Assembly: GCF_014931565.1 (NCBI RefSeq)
Contig: NZ_CP063353.1
Span: 930,001 to 994,000 of the forward strand
Direction: 5' to 3'
Origin: Clostridium sp. 'deep sea'
Lineage (GTDB): Bacteria > Bacillota > UBA994 > PWPR01
DNA: 64,000 nucleotides
The notes under the pieces are model-generated. The model did not search any database and was not told the origin of the DNA. It saw nothing but the letters and a program-made list of their open reading frames with translations. The position numbers and the translations under genes were made by a program. Shown here in pieces: positions 8,899-17,083 of this stretch (positions are counted from its first letter, which is position 1; each line of letters starts with the position of its first letter).

Positions 8899-10242
8899 CT
8901 ACATAAATGGAAATTTAAATTTATTGTTTTTCCCACCGCGCCCAAGTTGATTAACTTGCTTAAGCATGCGGCGAGTTTGGGAAAACTGTTTTAGTAAGCG
9001 ATTAACTTCGGGAACAGATGTTCCGCTTCCTTTGGCTATACGCTTACGTCTACTGCCATTAATAATTTCAGGTTTGACTCTCTCTTCAGAAGTCATTGAT
9101 GTTACAATTGCCTCAATGTGTTTTAAATCTTTTTCGTCAACCTGTAAATTCTTTAGTTGTTTAACCTTGCTCATTCCTGGTATCATACCAATCATTTGAT
9201 CAAGTGGACCCATATTTTTCATTTGTTTGAGCTGAATTAAAAAATCATCGAAAGTAAACTGTTCTTTTCTAATGCGCTCTTCCATTTTCTGCATTTCTTC
9301 AATATCAAATGAATTTTGAGCCTTTTCTATAAGGGTTAAGACATCACCCATTCCTAAAATTCTTGAGGCCATACGTTCTGGGTAAAAAACCTCTAGGGTG
9401 TTCATCTTTTCCCCCATACCAGCAAACTTAATTGGACAACCTGTTACCTCACGTATAGATAACGCCGCACCACCACGGGTATCTCCATCGAGCTTAGTCA
9501 TCATTACACCTGTAATACCTATCTCTTTATTAAAGGTGTCTGCTACAGTAACAGCATCCTGACCAGTCATTGAATCTACTACCAATAATACTTCATCGGG
9601 GTTTAATAGCTTTTTTAAGTCTTGCAGCTCCGTCATCATGTTTTCATCAACATGCAGACGCCCTGCGGTATCTACAATTATAATATCGTGAGCCTGCTCA
9701 ATGGCATATTCACGAGCCTCTTTAGCTATTTTAACTACTGATTTTTCATTATCCTTACCAAAAACAGGTATATCAATTTGTTTGCCTACAACCCTTAGCT
9801 GCTCAATGGCAGCAGGACGATAAACGTCACAAGCTACTAACATGGGATTTCTACCATTTTTGCGTAAATGAGCAGCCAGTTTTCCACTGTGTGTTGTTTT
9901 ACCAGCACCCTGTAAACCAGCCATCATAATGACATGAGGTTTTGGTCCATTAAGTTCTAATTTACTAACTTTAGAACCAAGTAGTTTTACTAATTCATCG
10001 TGTACAATTTTAATAACTTGCTGACCTGGGGTTATACTCTTTAAGACCCCTTCACCTACAGCAACTTCCTGAATGTTTTTAATAAAATTCTTAACTATTT
10101 TGTAGTTAACATCGGCTTGTAATAAAGCCATTCTAACTTCTCGTAAAGCTTCTTTAACATCTTTTTCAGTAAGTTTGCCTTTTCCGCGTAATTTTTTAAA
10201 TGTATCTTGTAACTTTGCAGCCAGACCTTCAAATGCCATCAT
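8899..10242 (-). CDS. ffh: Signal recognition particle protein Ffh
   Basis: SRP54 GTPase that binds signal sequences and SRP RNA. The N domain (1-90), the GTPase with GLQGAGKTTHSGKLA near 108, DTAGRLH near 190 and TKLDGDTRGGAAL near 248, and the methionine-rich M domain (from about 300, with GSGTSVPEVNRLLKQF) are complete in 447 residues. Two adjacent ATG codons follow the AGGAGG site; either could be used. ylxM lies nine bases upstream, the usual pair. Confidence 0.98.
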   Translation of the reverse strand: MMAFEGLAAKLQDTFKKLRGKGKLTEKDVKEALREVRMALLQADVNYKIVKNFIKNIQEVAVGEGVLKSITPGQQVIKIVHDELVKLLGSKVSKLELNGPKPHVIMMAGLQGAGKTTHSGKLAAHLRKNGRNPMLVACDVYRPAAIEQLRVVGKQIDIPVFGKDNEKSVVKIAKEAREYAIEQAHDIIIVDTAGRLHVDENMMTELQDLKKLLNPDEVLLVVDSMTGQDAVTVADTFNKEIGITGVMMTKLDGDTRGGAALSIREVTGCPIKFAGMGEKMNTLEVFYPERMASRILGMGDVLTLIEKAQNSFDIEEMQKMEERIRKEQFTFDDFLIQLKQMKNMGPLDQMIGMIPGMSKVKQLKNLQVDEKDLKHIEAIVTSMTSEERVKPEIINGSRRKRIAKGSGTSVPEVNRLLKQFSQTRRMLKQVNQLGRGGKNNKFKFPFM

Positions 10243-10250
10243 TTCACCTC

Positions 10251-10571
10251 CTAATCTACAATTTGATTAAGTAGAGTACATATATGTTCGTTATTTTTAT
10301 TGCTGATTAATTGCTTTATCTCTTTAACTATTTTTTGGCGTTTTAAATATTTTTGCACTAAGCCTAATTTATTCTCATATTCTTTAAGTAATTTTTCTCC
10401 ACGCCGTATAAGGTCGTGAACGGCTTGCCTGCTAATATTAAGATTCTCAGCGATTTCTCCTAAAGATAAATCCTCAGAATAATGCATTTCAAGAGCAAAC
10501 TTTTGCTTTGAAGTAAGCAACGAATTATAGAAATCAAGTAATAAGTTCAATTCTGTAAGACGTTCAAGCAT
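10251..10571 (-). CDS. ylxM: YlxM family helix-turn-helix protein
   Basis: A 106-residue protein of the UPF0122/YlxM family. The first 70 residues resemble a sigma-70 region 4 helix-turn-helix: EMHYSEDLSLGEIAENLNISRQAVHDLIRRGE. In Streptococcus and Bacillus it is co-transcribed with ffh and is reported to modulate SRP. It begins the ylxM-ffh-rpsP transcript, behind the promoter at 10600-10627 and an AAGGAGG site. Confidence 0.92.
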   Translation of the reverse strand: MLERLTELNLLLDFYNSLLTSKQKFALEMHYSEDLSLGEIAENLNISRQAVHDLIRRGEKLLKEYENKLGLVQKYLKRQKIVKEIKQLISNKNNEHICTLLNQIVD

Positions 10572-10599
10572 TTTTATTTGCCTCCTTGCACAACTATAT

Positions 10600-10627
10600 A
10601 TTTTAACAGTAAAAAATCAAATGTCAA
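10600..10627 (-). promoter_or_regulatory. Sigma-A promoter for ylxM-ffh
   Basis: On the minus strand a perfect TTGACA (10622-10627) is followed after 16 bases by TAAAAT (10600-10605). The -35 box is part of a palindrome, ATGTCAAGT...ACTTGACAT, that also presents a TTGACA on the plus strand. The leader to the ylxM ATG would be about 20-25 bases. Confidence 0.7.
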
Positions 10628-10826
10628 GTATTTTCACTTGACATTTTAAATTGTTGATTTATCAGCAATTTGAAAGCTTTTGAGAATAGTTGCTGTCAAG
10701 GCGCTAGGATATTTATTTATGGAAATAGTACAGGCGTACGTTGGAGTAAATAAATATCCGTACAACGTAGAGAGCAACTACTTCTCAAAAACATTATCAA
10801 ATGTCAATGTATATTTACTTGACATA
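10619..10826. repeat. Large nested imperfect palindrome with matching ends
   Basis: The ends are two similar short palindromes, AAATGTCAAG...CTTGACATTT at 10619-10647 and AAATGTCAA...TTGACAT at about 10799-10825. Inside, GAGAATAGTTGCT pairs with AGCAACTACTTCTC, GGATATTTATTT pairs with AAATAAATATCC, and GTACGTTG pairs with CAACGTA. The whole could fold as one long branched hairpin or a cruciform. A weak reading frame crosses it but codes for nothing recognisable. It may be a relic of a small non-autonomous element or a structured RNA. Confidence 0.6.
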
Positions 10827-10840
10827 GGAAAATTGTTTAC

Positions 10841-10960
10841 AAATAGCTCTTCATGGAGCTATTTATTCAATTTTGGGGTGGATATTCTGTGGAACAGAAT
10901 ATGGGGTGGACTCGCCTAAAGGCTCGTGGGGTGGGTAACTGCCTAAGCAGTTACGGGGTT
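10841..10960 (+). repeat. GGGGTGG-separated palindrome array, locus A
   Basis: First copy of a modular repeat. A 9-bp hairpin (AAATAGCTC / GAGCTATTT, 10841-10864) precedes GGGGTGG (10875-10881), palindrome ATATTCTGT / ACAGAATAT (loop GGA), GGGGTGG (10903-10909), ACTC-GCCT-aa-AGGC-TCG, GGGGTGG (10928-10934), palindrome GTAACTGC / GCAGTTAC (loop CTAA) and GGGGTT. The arrangement is the same as at 24399, 38411 and 58367, but the palindrome sequences differ entirely. It is much richer in GC than the surroundings. Confidence 0.85.
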
Positions 10961-10983
10961 CGCTTAATATTATTGAGTTTAAG

Positions 10984-11056
10984 GTAACGATTTTACTCCA
11001 CTTCGTTCCGTAAAACGTATAGCTCACGGGATTCATGCTCGCTTGCGCAGCGCATT
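10984..11056 (+). repeat. Accessory modules of locus A (ACGATTTTAC hairpin and GCTCACGG module)
   Basis: ACGATTTTAC (10987-10996) pairs with GTAAAACGT (11010-11018) around TCCACTTCGTTCC. The same module, with paired substitutions, occurs in reverse orientation at 24854-24885. Directly after it, GCTCACGG...TGCTCGCTT.GC...GCAT recurs in reverse orientation at about 58475-58512. These therefore belong to the same repeat family as the GGGGTGG arrays. Confidence 0.7.
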
Positions 11057-11283
11057 AAAAAAAGGAGGAATGAAATAACTTTCAAAACCACGAAGACACC
11101 AAGAATATAAAGGTTAGTTATCGTTATTACGATAATTGCAGGTTTATAAATCGAGCTTAACAACAGCAGCAGTCGGGATAACCCCGACCCTACAATTCTG
11201 TTACTAACTAGACAGGTTTATTAAGGTAACGATTTTGAGTATCATTTTTACAACCTGTAAACATAGCGCAACGTATACCAACC
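11057..11283. other. Hairpin-rich spacer between arrays A and A'
   Basis: No gene. It contains TTATCGT / ACGATAA (11118-11135), GTCGGG / CCCGAC (11172-11188) and a second GGTAACGATTTT at about 11224. A good ribosome-site-like AAAGGAGG at about 11062 is not followed by a usable reading frame. The segment CCACGAAGACACCAAGAA is low-complexity and of a type common in bacterial intergenic repeats. Confidence 0.5.
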
Positions 11284-11332
11284 ATATGCAAAGCACATAC
11301 CCACTCCACGATGTGCGAAGCACACCGAGTCC
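11284..11332 (-). repeat. GGGGTGG-type array in opposite orientation, locus A'
   Basis: Read on the minus strand: GGAC-TCGG-TGTGC-ttc-GCACA-TCG, then TGGAGTGGGT, then ATGTGC-ttt-GCATAT-GG. The separator CCACTCC is at 11301-11307 on the plus strand. This is a shorter mirror copy of array A, about 320 bases away. Confidence 0.75.
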
Positions 11333-11362
11333 TAGAGTCTAGCTAAATGAACACCTCATTAA

Positions 11363-11495
11363 GCCGTGGCTTACAGAATTGCTTCTACATCAAGGCGTAA
11401 AAAAAAATCTTTGCCAAGATAATATGACTAATATATCTTGGTGAAGATTTTTTTGTGCAACGAAGAGATAGATGTGATTATGGAAGCCTCCGTGG
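11363..11495. repeat. Structured 135-bp element, copy 1
   Basis: Begins GCCGTGGCTTACAGAATTG and ends ATTATGGAAGC...CCGTGG, the two ends being imperfect inverted repeats (GGCTTACAGAAT against GGCTTCCATAAT read in reverse). The centre is the strong hairpin listed at 11401-11454. A second copy at 39134-39268 keeps the ends but has a different central stem. Both copies start within a few dozen bases of a minus-strand stop codon (here ftsY). Confidence 0.75.
11401..11454 (-). terminator. ftsY: Rho-independent terminator of the ftsY transcript (bidirectional)
   Basis: AAAAAAATCTT-tg-CCAAGATA pairs with TATCTTGG-tg-AAGATTTTTTT around a 12-base loop. Both sides carry A/T runs, so it can act in both directions. 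It is the core of the structured element around it. Confidence 0.8.
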
Positions 11496-11511
11496 AAAGA
11501 AAAGTAGGCCC

Positions 11512-12429
11512 CTATTCTTCTTTGCTGAAGAGAGCTCTAATAAATTCTTCACGATCAAACGGAATCATATCTTCTATTTTTTCACCTATACATACATATT
11601 TAACTGGTATATTGTACTCTTTAGAGATATTAAAGATAATACCACCTTTTGCGGTGCCATCCATTTTTGTTAGTACTAATCCACTTATATTTGCTGCCTC
11701 ATTAAATGCCTCAGCCTGCATTAGTCCATTTTGACCGGTCGTAGCATCAATAACTAATAAAGTTTCATGTGGAGCACCTGGTACTTCTCTATTAAGTACC
11801 TTATGAATTTTAGACAATTCATTCATGAGGTTCTTTTTATTGTGTAGACGTCCAGCTGTGTCTACTAAAAGTACATCTATGTCTTTTGCTCGGGCTGAGT
11901 GGATAGCATCATATATTACTGCAGCAGGGTCTCCCCCTTCGCCGTGTCTTACAATTAAGCTACCGCTTCGCTCTGCCCATATACTTAATTGGTCTGCCGC
12001 AGCTGCTCTAAAGGTATCCGCTGCTACTAACATAACTTTTTTACCTTCTTGGACCAGCTTGCCACTAATTTTGCCGATTGAGGTTGTTTTTCCTACTCCA
12101 TTAACCCCTACAACTAAAACTATGTTCATCTTCTTTTGATTTATTTGTAATGGCGAAGACTGAGGAATAAGCTCCGACATTTCTTCTTGTAATAACTCAT
12201 ATAGCTCTAAGGTATCAGTAATTCGTTTTTCAATTGCTTTATCTTTGAGCTTATCTAATATATCCATAGCTAATTCTGCACTTACATCGGCAGTAATTAG
12301 AGCCTCTTCGAGCTCTTCATACAGCTCCTCAGTAACAAATTTATGTTGCATAAAGGTTTTTAGTATTTTGGTTGTGAAATTACTACGCGCTTTGGTTAAA
12401 CCCTTTTTTAACGAATCAAAAAGTCCCAT
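11512..12429 (-). CDS. ftsY: Signal recognition particle receptor FtsY
   Basis: The SRP receptor GTPase, partner of Ffh. In 305 residues it has the helical N domain and the G domain with GVNGVGKTTSIGKI near 109, DTAGRLHNKKNLM near 191 and TKMDGTAKGGIIF near 250. The acidic A domain is essentially absent, as in other Firmicutes. It follows smc by 16 bases, the conserved smc-ftsY order. Confidence 0.97.
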   Translation of the reverse strand: MGLFDSLKKGLTKARSNFTTKILKTFMQHKFVTEELYEELEEALITADVSAELAMDILDKLKDKAIEKRITDTLELYELLQEEMSELIPQSSPLQINQKKMNIVLVVGVNGVGKTTSIGKISGKLVQEGKKVMLVAADTFRAAAADQLSIWAERSGSLIVRHGEGGDPAAVIYDAIHSARAKDIDVLLVDTAGRLHNKKNLMNELSKIHKVLNREVPGAPHETLLVIDATTGQNGLMQAEAFNEAANISGLVLTKMDGTAKGGIIFNISKEYNIPVKYVCIGEKIEDMIPFDREEFIRALFSKEE

Positions 12430-12445
12430 TTGTAAATCCCTTTCT

Positions 12446-15400
12446 TTAATCGAGTGTTACACTTATAATTTTTGACACACCTTTTTCTTGCATTACAACA
12501 CCATATAAGTTATCTGCATGTACCATAGTATGGCGTGAGTGAGTTACTGCTAAAACCTGTGTTGTTTTAGATATAGTTTGCCAGTAGCTTGCAAGTCTTA
12601 TATTATTGGTTTCATCAAGAGCAGCATCAACCTCATCAAATATGCAGAACGAGGAGGTTTTCATTTTTGTAAATGACATAAGTAATGCTATTGCTGTTAA
12701 TGACTTCTCTCCACCAGACAGTTGATCCATATTTTGAACTTTTTTACCTGGTGGTGATACCTTTAAGATTATACCACTACTAAATATATCCTCTTCATTA
12801 TCCCAATAAATATCGGCATATCCCCCTTGGAATAGCTCAATATAAATCTCTTTAAAATTAGCTCTTACTACCTCAATGGTTTCGGCTAGCTTATCATAAC
12901 AAATTTTATCAACTTCGTTAATAACCTCAGCTAACTTTTGTTTAGAGTCTTCTAAATCACTTTTTTGCTGATTTAAGAATGAAATCCGCTCTTCTCTTCT
13001 TTTTAAATCAGCTATTGCGCCATAGTCAACGTCACCTAAATTATTAATCATATTTTTTAATTTGTTCACTTTGAGTTTAAGCTGCTCAACAATTTTTGTG
13101 GTAATATTGTTATCTACTAAACACTCATCTTTATTAATGTTAGCTTGATATAGTTCTGCCTCAATAAATTTGTGAATTGTTTCTTGCTCTACTAACCTAC
13201 GATCATACCTTTGCAAACTTCTATTAATTTGCTCTTTATTTATTTGTAAAGTTTTGAGCTTGTCTCCATTGGTTACTTGTTGTTCTGATGCCTTAATAAA
13301 ATTACTAGTAACTTCTTTTAGGTTCTCGGTTTTGGTAAAGAGCTTTTGCTGCCACTCATCAAACTCAAATAGGTTATGATTATAGGTTTCTTGAATTTCA
13401 TTTATTTTTTGTTGCTGTGCATTAAGCTCTACAGTTAGTTTACTAAGTTGTTTATCGATAGTTTCTTTGTTTTGCTCTAAGGTTTTAATGTTTTCCTTAG
13501 AGTTATATATTTTATTCTCAAGCAATCTTATTTCTGCCCTAAGCTCAGCTTCTTTACTTTGTTTTTGGTTATATTCAAGCATTAACGCTCTAGCTTTGCT
13601 TAGTTCATCATTGCTTGCTTGTAGGTTGCCACTACTACTTTTAATTAAATCATTCGTACTAATAAGTTCTAAATTTAGCAATCTTATGCTCTCACCAAGC
13701 TTGGCTTCTTTGTTTTTTAATGACACCATTTCTTCATTCATTTTATTGATTAAAGTCTGAGTAAAAAACTCTTGTTTCTCGAGGTGGGTTATACTTTTAC
13801 TAAGCTCTATGAGTTGCTTTTTTAAGTTCTCTAGCTCTGTAACTTGCTTTTTAAGCTGATTTTTTAAAGCCATACCACTATTTTCACAGTTAGCTAACTG
13901 CTGTTGGTTTTGCTGTAAACCTGCTTGCAGTTTAGCTATTTTTTTATTTCTAGCAATTAGTTCTGCATTATGATCTTTTTTATTACGGCCTCCAGAAATT
14001 AAACCCTTTCCTGAAAAAACTTCTCCCGATGTTGTTACTATTAAAAACTGGGTTAGTTTAAGCTTAGAAGCCTGCAATGCTGACTCTACAGAATTAAACA
14101 CTAGTACATTATTTAAGAGATATTTAATGGCTATTTCTGCCTTATTTTCATAATCAATTAAGTCAATTGCTCGTCCCATAAAGTTGGGATTATTTTGAAC
14201 TGGATTAGGTATAGTGTTAATACGAGGAACAACTCGGTCTAGGGGTAAAAACGTTGCTTTACCGGCCCGTTTTTCTTTAAGCATGTTGATAGCTTTAGTT
14301 GCATCACGGGCAGTCTCACTTACCAAGTATTGAGATTGTCCACCTAACACAGCACTAATTGCTACTTGTAAATTTTCGGGCACATTAATTAACTCCGCTA
14401 CTACCCCAACTAAACCTTGGTAGTTACTAGGGTTATTCTTTTTTGCCAGTAAAACTGATTTTACACCAGCATAATAGCCAGTATATTCACTCTTAAGTTT
14501 TTGATTTAGAGTTAACTCCGAAAACAAGTTTCTTTTTTGCTCTCTTAAATTAACTAACCTTTGTGAAAGTTCATTAAGCTGCTGTTGGTTTTGCTTAATT
14601 ATTTTTGTTAATTCTAAATCCTGCTTACTACTTTTAGCATAAGTATCTTTACTGTGATTAAGTTTTTCTTTTAACTCATTTAATAAATTTGAATCAATTT
14701 TGTATTTATTTACAAGTTCATCGTAGCGTACCAAGTTAGTGTTAAGTTGCTCATTTTCTAAGTTTATTCTTTCACTAATATTATCTGCTTTTTGCAACAA
14801 AGAGCCTATTTTTTGCTCAGAACTACTTTTTTCTTGCTCAAGACTAATTATATCTAATTCAGTTATTTGCTCTTTTAAAAGCTTAATTTGCTCTGTTAAA
14901 TCTACTACCTGCTGATTATTATTATTTAAACTATAACTAAGCACCTTAATATCGCGCTTAGTGTTTTCTATTTGAGCAGCAGTACTGCTTTGTGTTTGAG
15001 TTAGTTCGGTTTTCTCATTGCTTTTATTATCGAATGAGTTGTTAATTTCGGAAAGGTTTTCAGATAACTCTGCAAGTTTATTTTTGTAGTTTTCAACGGT
15101 ATTATCTAATCTAATAATATCTTTTTCGTATTCGTTTTTCACTTCGCTTAATTCAGTTAATTTAGTTTCACCTAATAACAGTATATTATTTAAACTTTCT
15201 TGTTCAATTTCATTAGTAGATAAATCATATTTTAGAGTTTTTAGTTTTTGCTTTATATTATTAAGCTTATTAAAAGAAATATTAAATTCGCTAATTATTA
15301 ACTCTTTACTAACCTCACTTAATTCACTTGTTAAGTCTTGATGTTTTATTGCTTTTTCAGCTCTTACCCTTAGGTTTTCAACATCAATCTGCAATTCATC

Positions 15401-15982
15401 AATTAAATCATCTATTCTCTGAATACTATCTTGTGTTTTATTAAGCTGAGCTTGAGTTGAAAACTTTTGCTCTTTATAGTGGGCTATACCTGCGGCTTCT
15501 TCAAATAATAACCTTAACTCATGGGGACGAGATTTGAGGATTTCCTCAATTTTACCTTGACCTATAAAAGAATATGAGTTCTTACCAATACCAGTATTAG
15601 CAAGAATTTTTGCGATATCTTTTAAACGACAAGGCTTGCCATTTATGTAATATTCACTCTGACCATTTCTAAATAATCTACGAGTAATTCTTACCTCTGC
15701 AATACCCATTAATTCACACTCTGGATCAGCAATAACTAGCTCTACTTCAGCCATACCAACTTCAGATCGTGCTGATGAACCTGCAAATATTACATCTTCC
15801 ATTTTATTACTACGTAAACTCTTAGCTCTCTGCTCGCCTAGTACCCACATTATTGACTCGTAAATATTACTTTTACCACTTCCATTGGGCCCAACAATAG
15901 CTGAAAGACCTTTACTAAAATCTATTTCCGTTTTGTCTGCGAATGACTTAAATCCATTTATAATGCATTTTGATAAATACAT
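12446..15982 (-). CDS. smc: Chromosome partition protein SMC
   Basis: Full-length 1178-residue SMC ATPase that organises and segregates the chromosome with ScpA/ScpB. Walker A is GPNGSGKS at 32-39; long coiled coils flank a hinge at about 500-650 (GLVGVVAELINVPE, GRAIDLIDYE, SGEVFSGKGLISGG); the C-terminal head carries the signature QLSGGEKSLTAIALLM and Walker B FCIFDEVDAALDETN. The segment after Walker A reads NIYESIMWVLGEQ where ..DAI.WVLGEQ is usual, a conservative change. GGGGAG precedes the ATG. Confidence 0.98.
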   Translation of the reverse strand: MYLSKCIINGFKSFADKTEIDFSKGLSAIVGPNGSGKSNIYESIMWVLGEQRAKSLRSNKMEDVIFAGSSARSEVGMAEVELVIADPECELMGIAEVRITRRLFRNGQSEYYINGKPCRLKDIAKILANTGIGKNSYSFIGQGKIEEILKSRPHELRLLFEEAAGIAHYKEQKFSTQAQLNKTQDSIQRIDDLIDELQIDVENLRVRAEKAIKHQDLTSELSEVSKELIISEFNISFNKLNNIKQKLKTLKYDLSTNEIEQESLNNILLLGETKLTELSEVKNEYEKDIIRLDNTVENYKNKLAELSENLSEINNSFDNKSNEKTELTQTQSSTAAQIENTKRDIKVLSYSLNNNNQQVVDLTEQIKLLKEQITELDIISLEQEKSSSEQKIGSLLQKADNISERINLENEQLNTNLVRYDELVNKYKIDSNLLNELKEKLNHSKDTYAKSSKQDLELTKIIKQNQQQLNELSQRLVNLREQKRNLFSELTLNQKLKSEYTGYYAGVKSVLLAKKNNPSNYQGLVGVVAELINVPENLQVAISAVLGGQSQYLVSETARDATKAINMLKEKRAGKATFLPLDRVVPRINTIPNPVQNNPNFMGRAIDLIDYENKAEIAIKYLLNNVLVFNSVESALQASKLKLTQFLIVTTSGEVFSGKGLISGGRNKKDHNAELIARNKKIAKLQAGLQQNQQQLANCENSGMALKNQLKKQVTELENLKKQLIELSKSITHLEKQEFFTQTLINKMNEEMVSLKNKEAKLGESIRLLNLELISTNDLIKSSSGNLQASNDELSKARALMLEYNQKQSKEAELRAEIRLLENKIYNSKENIKTLEQNKETIDKQLSKLTVELNAQQQKINEIQETYNHNLFEFDEWQQKLFTKTENLKEVTSNFIKASEQQVTNGDKLKTLQINKEQINRSLQRYDRRLVEQETIHKFIEAELYQANINKDECLVDNNITTKIVEQLKLKVNKLKNMINNLGDVDYGAIADLKRREERISFLNQQKSDLEDSKQKLAEVINEVDKICYDKLAETIEVVRANFKEIYIELFQGGYADIYWDNEEDIFSSGIILKVSPPGKKVQNMDQLSGGEKSLTAIALLMSFTKMKTSSFCIFDEVDAALDETNNIRLASYWQTISKTTQVLAVTHSRHTMVHADNLYGVVMQEKGVSKIISVTLD

Positions 15983-16039
15983 CTAATCTCCCCACCCATG
16001 CAATTCTCTAGCCACAATCTGATAAACAGTAAGGTTTAA

Positions 16040-16102
16040 AGCTATCGGCAAAATTCACTTTAGCATTATAAATTCTTTTGCTTGTAAATCTTCTCGATAG
16101 CT
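16040..16102. other. Inverted repeat between rnc and smc
   Basis: AGCTATCG at 16040-16047 matches CGATAGCT at 16095-16102, 47 bases apart. It could form a distal stem in the rnc-smc message or be a processing site for RNase III, the product of the gene just before it. There is no T-run, so it is unlikely to terminate transcription. Confidence 0.35.
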
Positions 16103-16121
16103 CCCATTACCTAATTGTTAA

Positions 16122-16835
16122 TTATAAACCAATTTCTTCACCAGACTTAATTCTATTTAACATTACCCCAGCTGCCTGCTGCTCAGCTGCCTTTTTACTT
16201 TTGCCTTCACCACTAGTTTTAAAAATGCCATTAATATATAAACCAACAGTAAATTTTTTGTTATGATCTGGCCCCTCACTACTTAGCAATTTATAGGCAA
16301 TCTTCACACTAGTAGATTTACTTTGCAGTAGCTCTTGTAGCCGTGTTTTATAATCATCTAACATCCCTTTATTGGTTACCTCAATAGCATCAACAAAGTT
16401 TTTTAATATAAAAGATTTAGCAGTTATAAAGCCTTGGTCTAAATATAGAGCTCCTATAATAGCCTCTAAAATATCTGCTAGTAAAGATTTACGTTCTTCT
16501 CCACCAGCTAACTTTTCACCCTTACCCAATAAAACAAGAGTGCTAAGGTTTAATTGACGTGCAATTTTCACAAGGCTTTTTTGACGAACGATATTTGCTC
16601 TTAACCGAGTTAATTGTCCCTCTGTAAAACTGTGATATCTTTTATATAGTTCTTCACTTATAACTAGTTCTAATACTGCATCTCCCAAAAACTCTAATCT
16701 TTCATAACTAAAGTCTAAATCATGTTCAAATGCATACGATTTGTGGGTTAAGGCCTCTTGTAACAGCTGGGTGTTGTTAAACTTAATACCTAAGTTATTT
16801 TCAACAAGTTTTGTTAGCTGTTTACTTCTATTCAT
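16122..16835 (-). CDS. rnc: Ribonuclease III
   Basis: Double-strand RNA endonuclease for rRNA and mRNA processing. The signature ERLEFLGDAVLELVISE is near 44-60, the second metal-binding region is LADILEAIIGALYLDQG, and a double-stranded RNA-binding domain occupies about 160-230 (DYKTRLQELLQ, GEGKSKKAAEQQAA). 237 residues is normal. The ATG sits in a TAATG overlap with acpP. Confidence 0.97.
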   Translation of the reverse strand: MNRSKQLTKLVENNLGIKFNNTQLLQEALTHKSYAFEHDLDFSYERLEFLGDAVLELVISEELYKRYHSFTEGQLTRLRANIVRQKSLVKIARQLNLSTLVLLGKGEKLAGGEERKSLLADILEAIIGALYLDQGFITAKSFILKNFVDAIEVTNKGMLDDYKTRLQELLQSKSTSVKIAYKLLSSEGPDHNKKFTVGLYINGIFKTSGEGKSKKAAEQQAAGVMLNRIKSGEEIGL

Positions 16836-17074
16836 TATTTTATCTTAGAACTTAAAATATCTACAGCATTTCTTACTGTTTCAATTTTCATAATCTCTTC
16901 ATCATTAATCTCTACATCAAATTCTGTTTCTACTGCCATAATGATTTCTACTAAATCTAGTGAATCTGCACCTAAGTCATTTCTAAAGTTAGCATCTATA
17001 TTTACTTCTTCGGTTGACACTGATAAATTTTCAACTAAAATACTCTGTAGTTTACTAAATATTTTTTCTGTCAT
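16835..17074 (-). CDS. acpP: Acyl carrier protein
   Basis: A 79-residue acidic protein; Ser38 in GADSLDLVEIIMAVE is the phosphopantetheine attachment site. It carries acyl chains in fatty-acid and phospholipid synthesis and donates acyl groups to PlsX next door. The fapR, fabD and fabG genes that usually stand around plsX and acpP in Bacillus are absent here; acpP directly follows plsX. Confidence 0.96.
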   Translation of the reverse strand: MTEKIFSKLQSILVENLSVSTEEVNIDANFRNDLGADSLDLVEIIMAVETEFDVEINDEEIMKIETVRNAVDILSSKIK

Positions 17075-17083
17075 AATTGTCTC

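Noticed and set aside
10680-10919. 79-codon plus-strand reading frame
   Set aside because: It runs across the large palindrome and array A, has no ribosome site, and its product has no recognisable pattern; the DNA is explained better by the repeats.
10875-10960. CRISPR-like array, because of the regular GGGGTGG repeats with variable inserts
   Set aside because: The repeat is only seven bases, the inserts are palindromes of unequal length (about 15-21 bases), there is no leader, and no cas gene lies in the window.
11455-11734. Plus-strand frames starting in the structured element and running into ftsY
   Set aside because: They are antisense to ftsY, whose full-length reading frame with GTPase motifs is certain.
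12446-15982. Frameshift or truncation in smc
   Set aside because: Both ATPase heads, the hinge and the coiled coils are present in one continuous frame of normal length.
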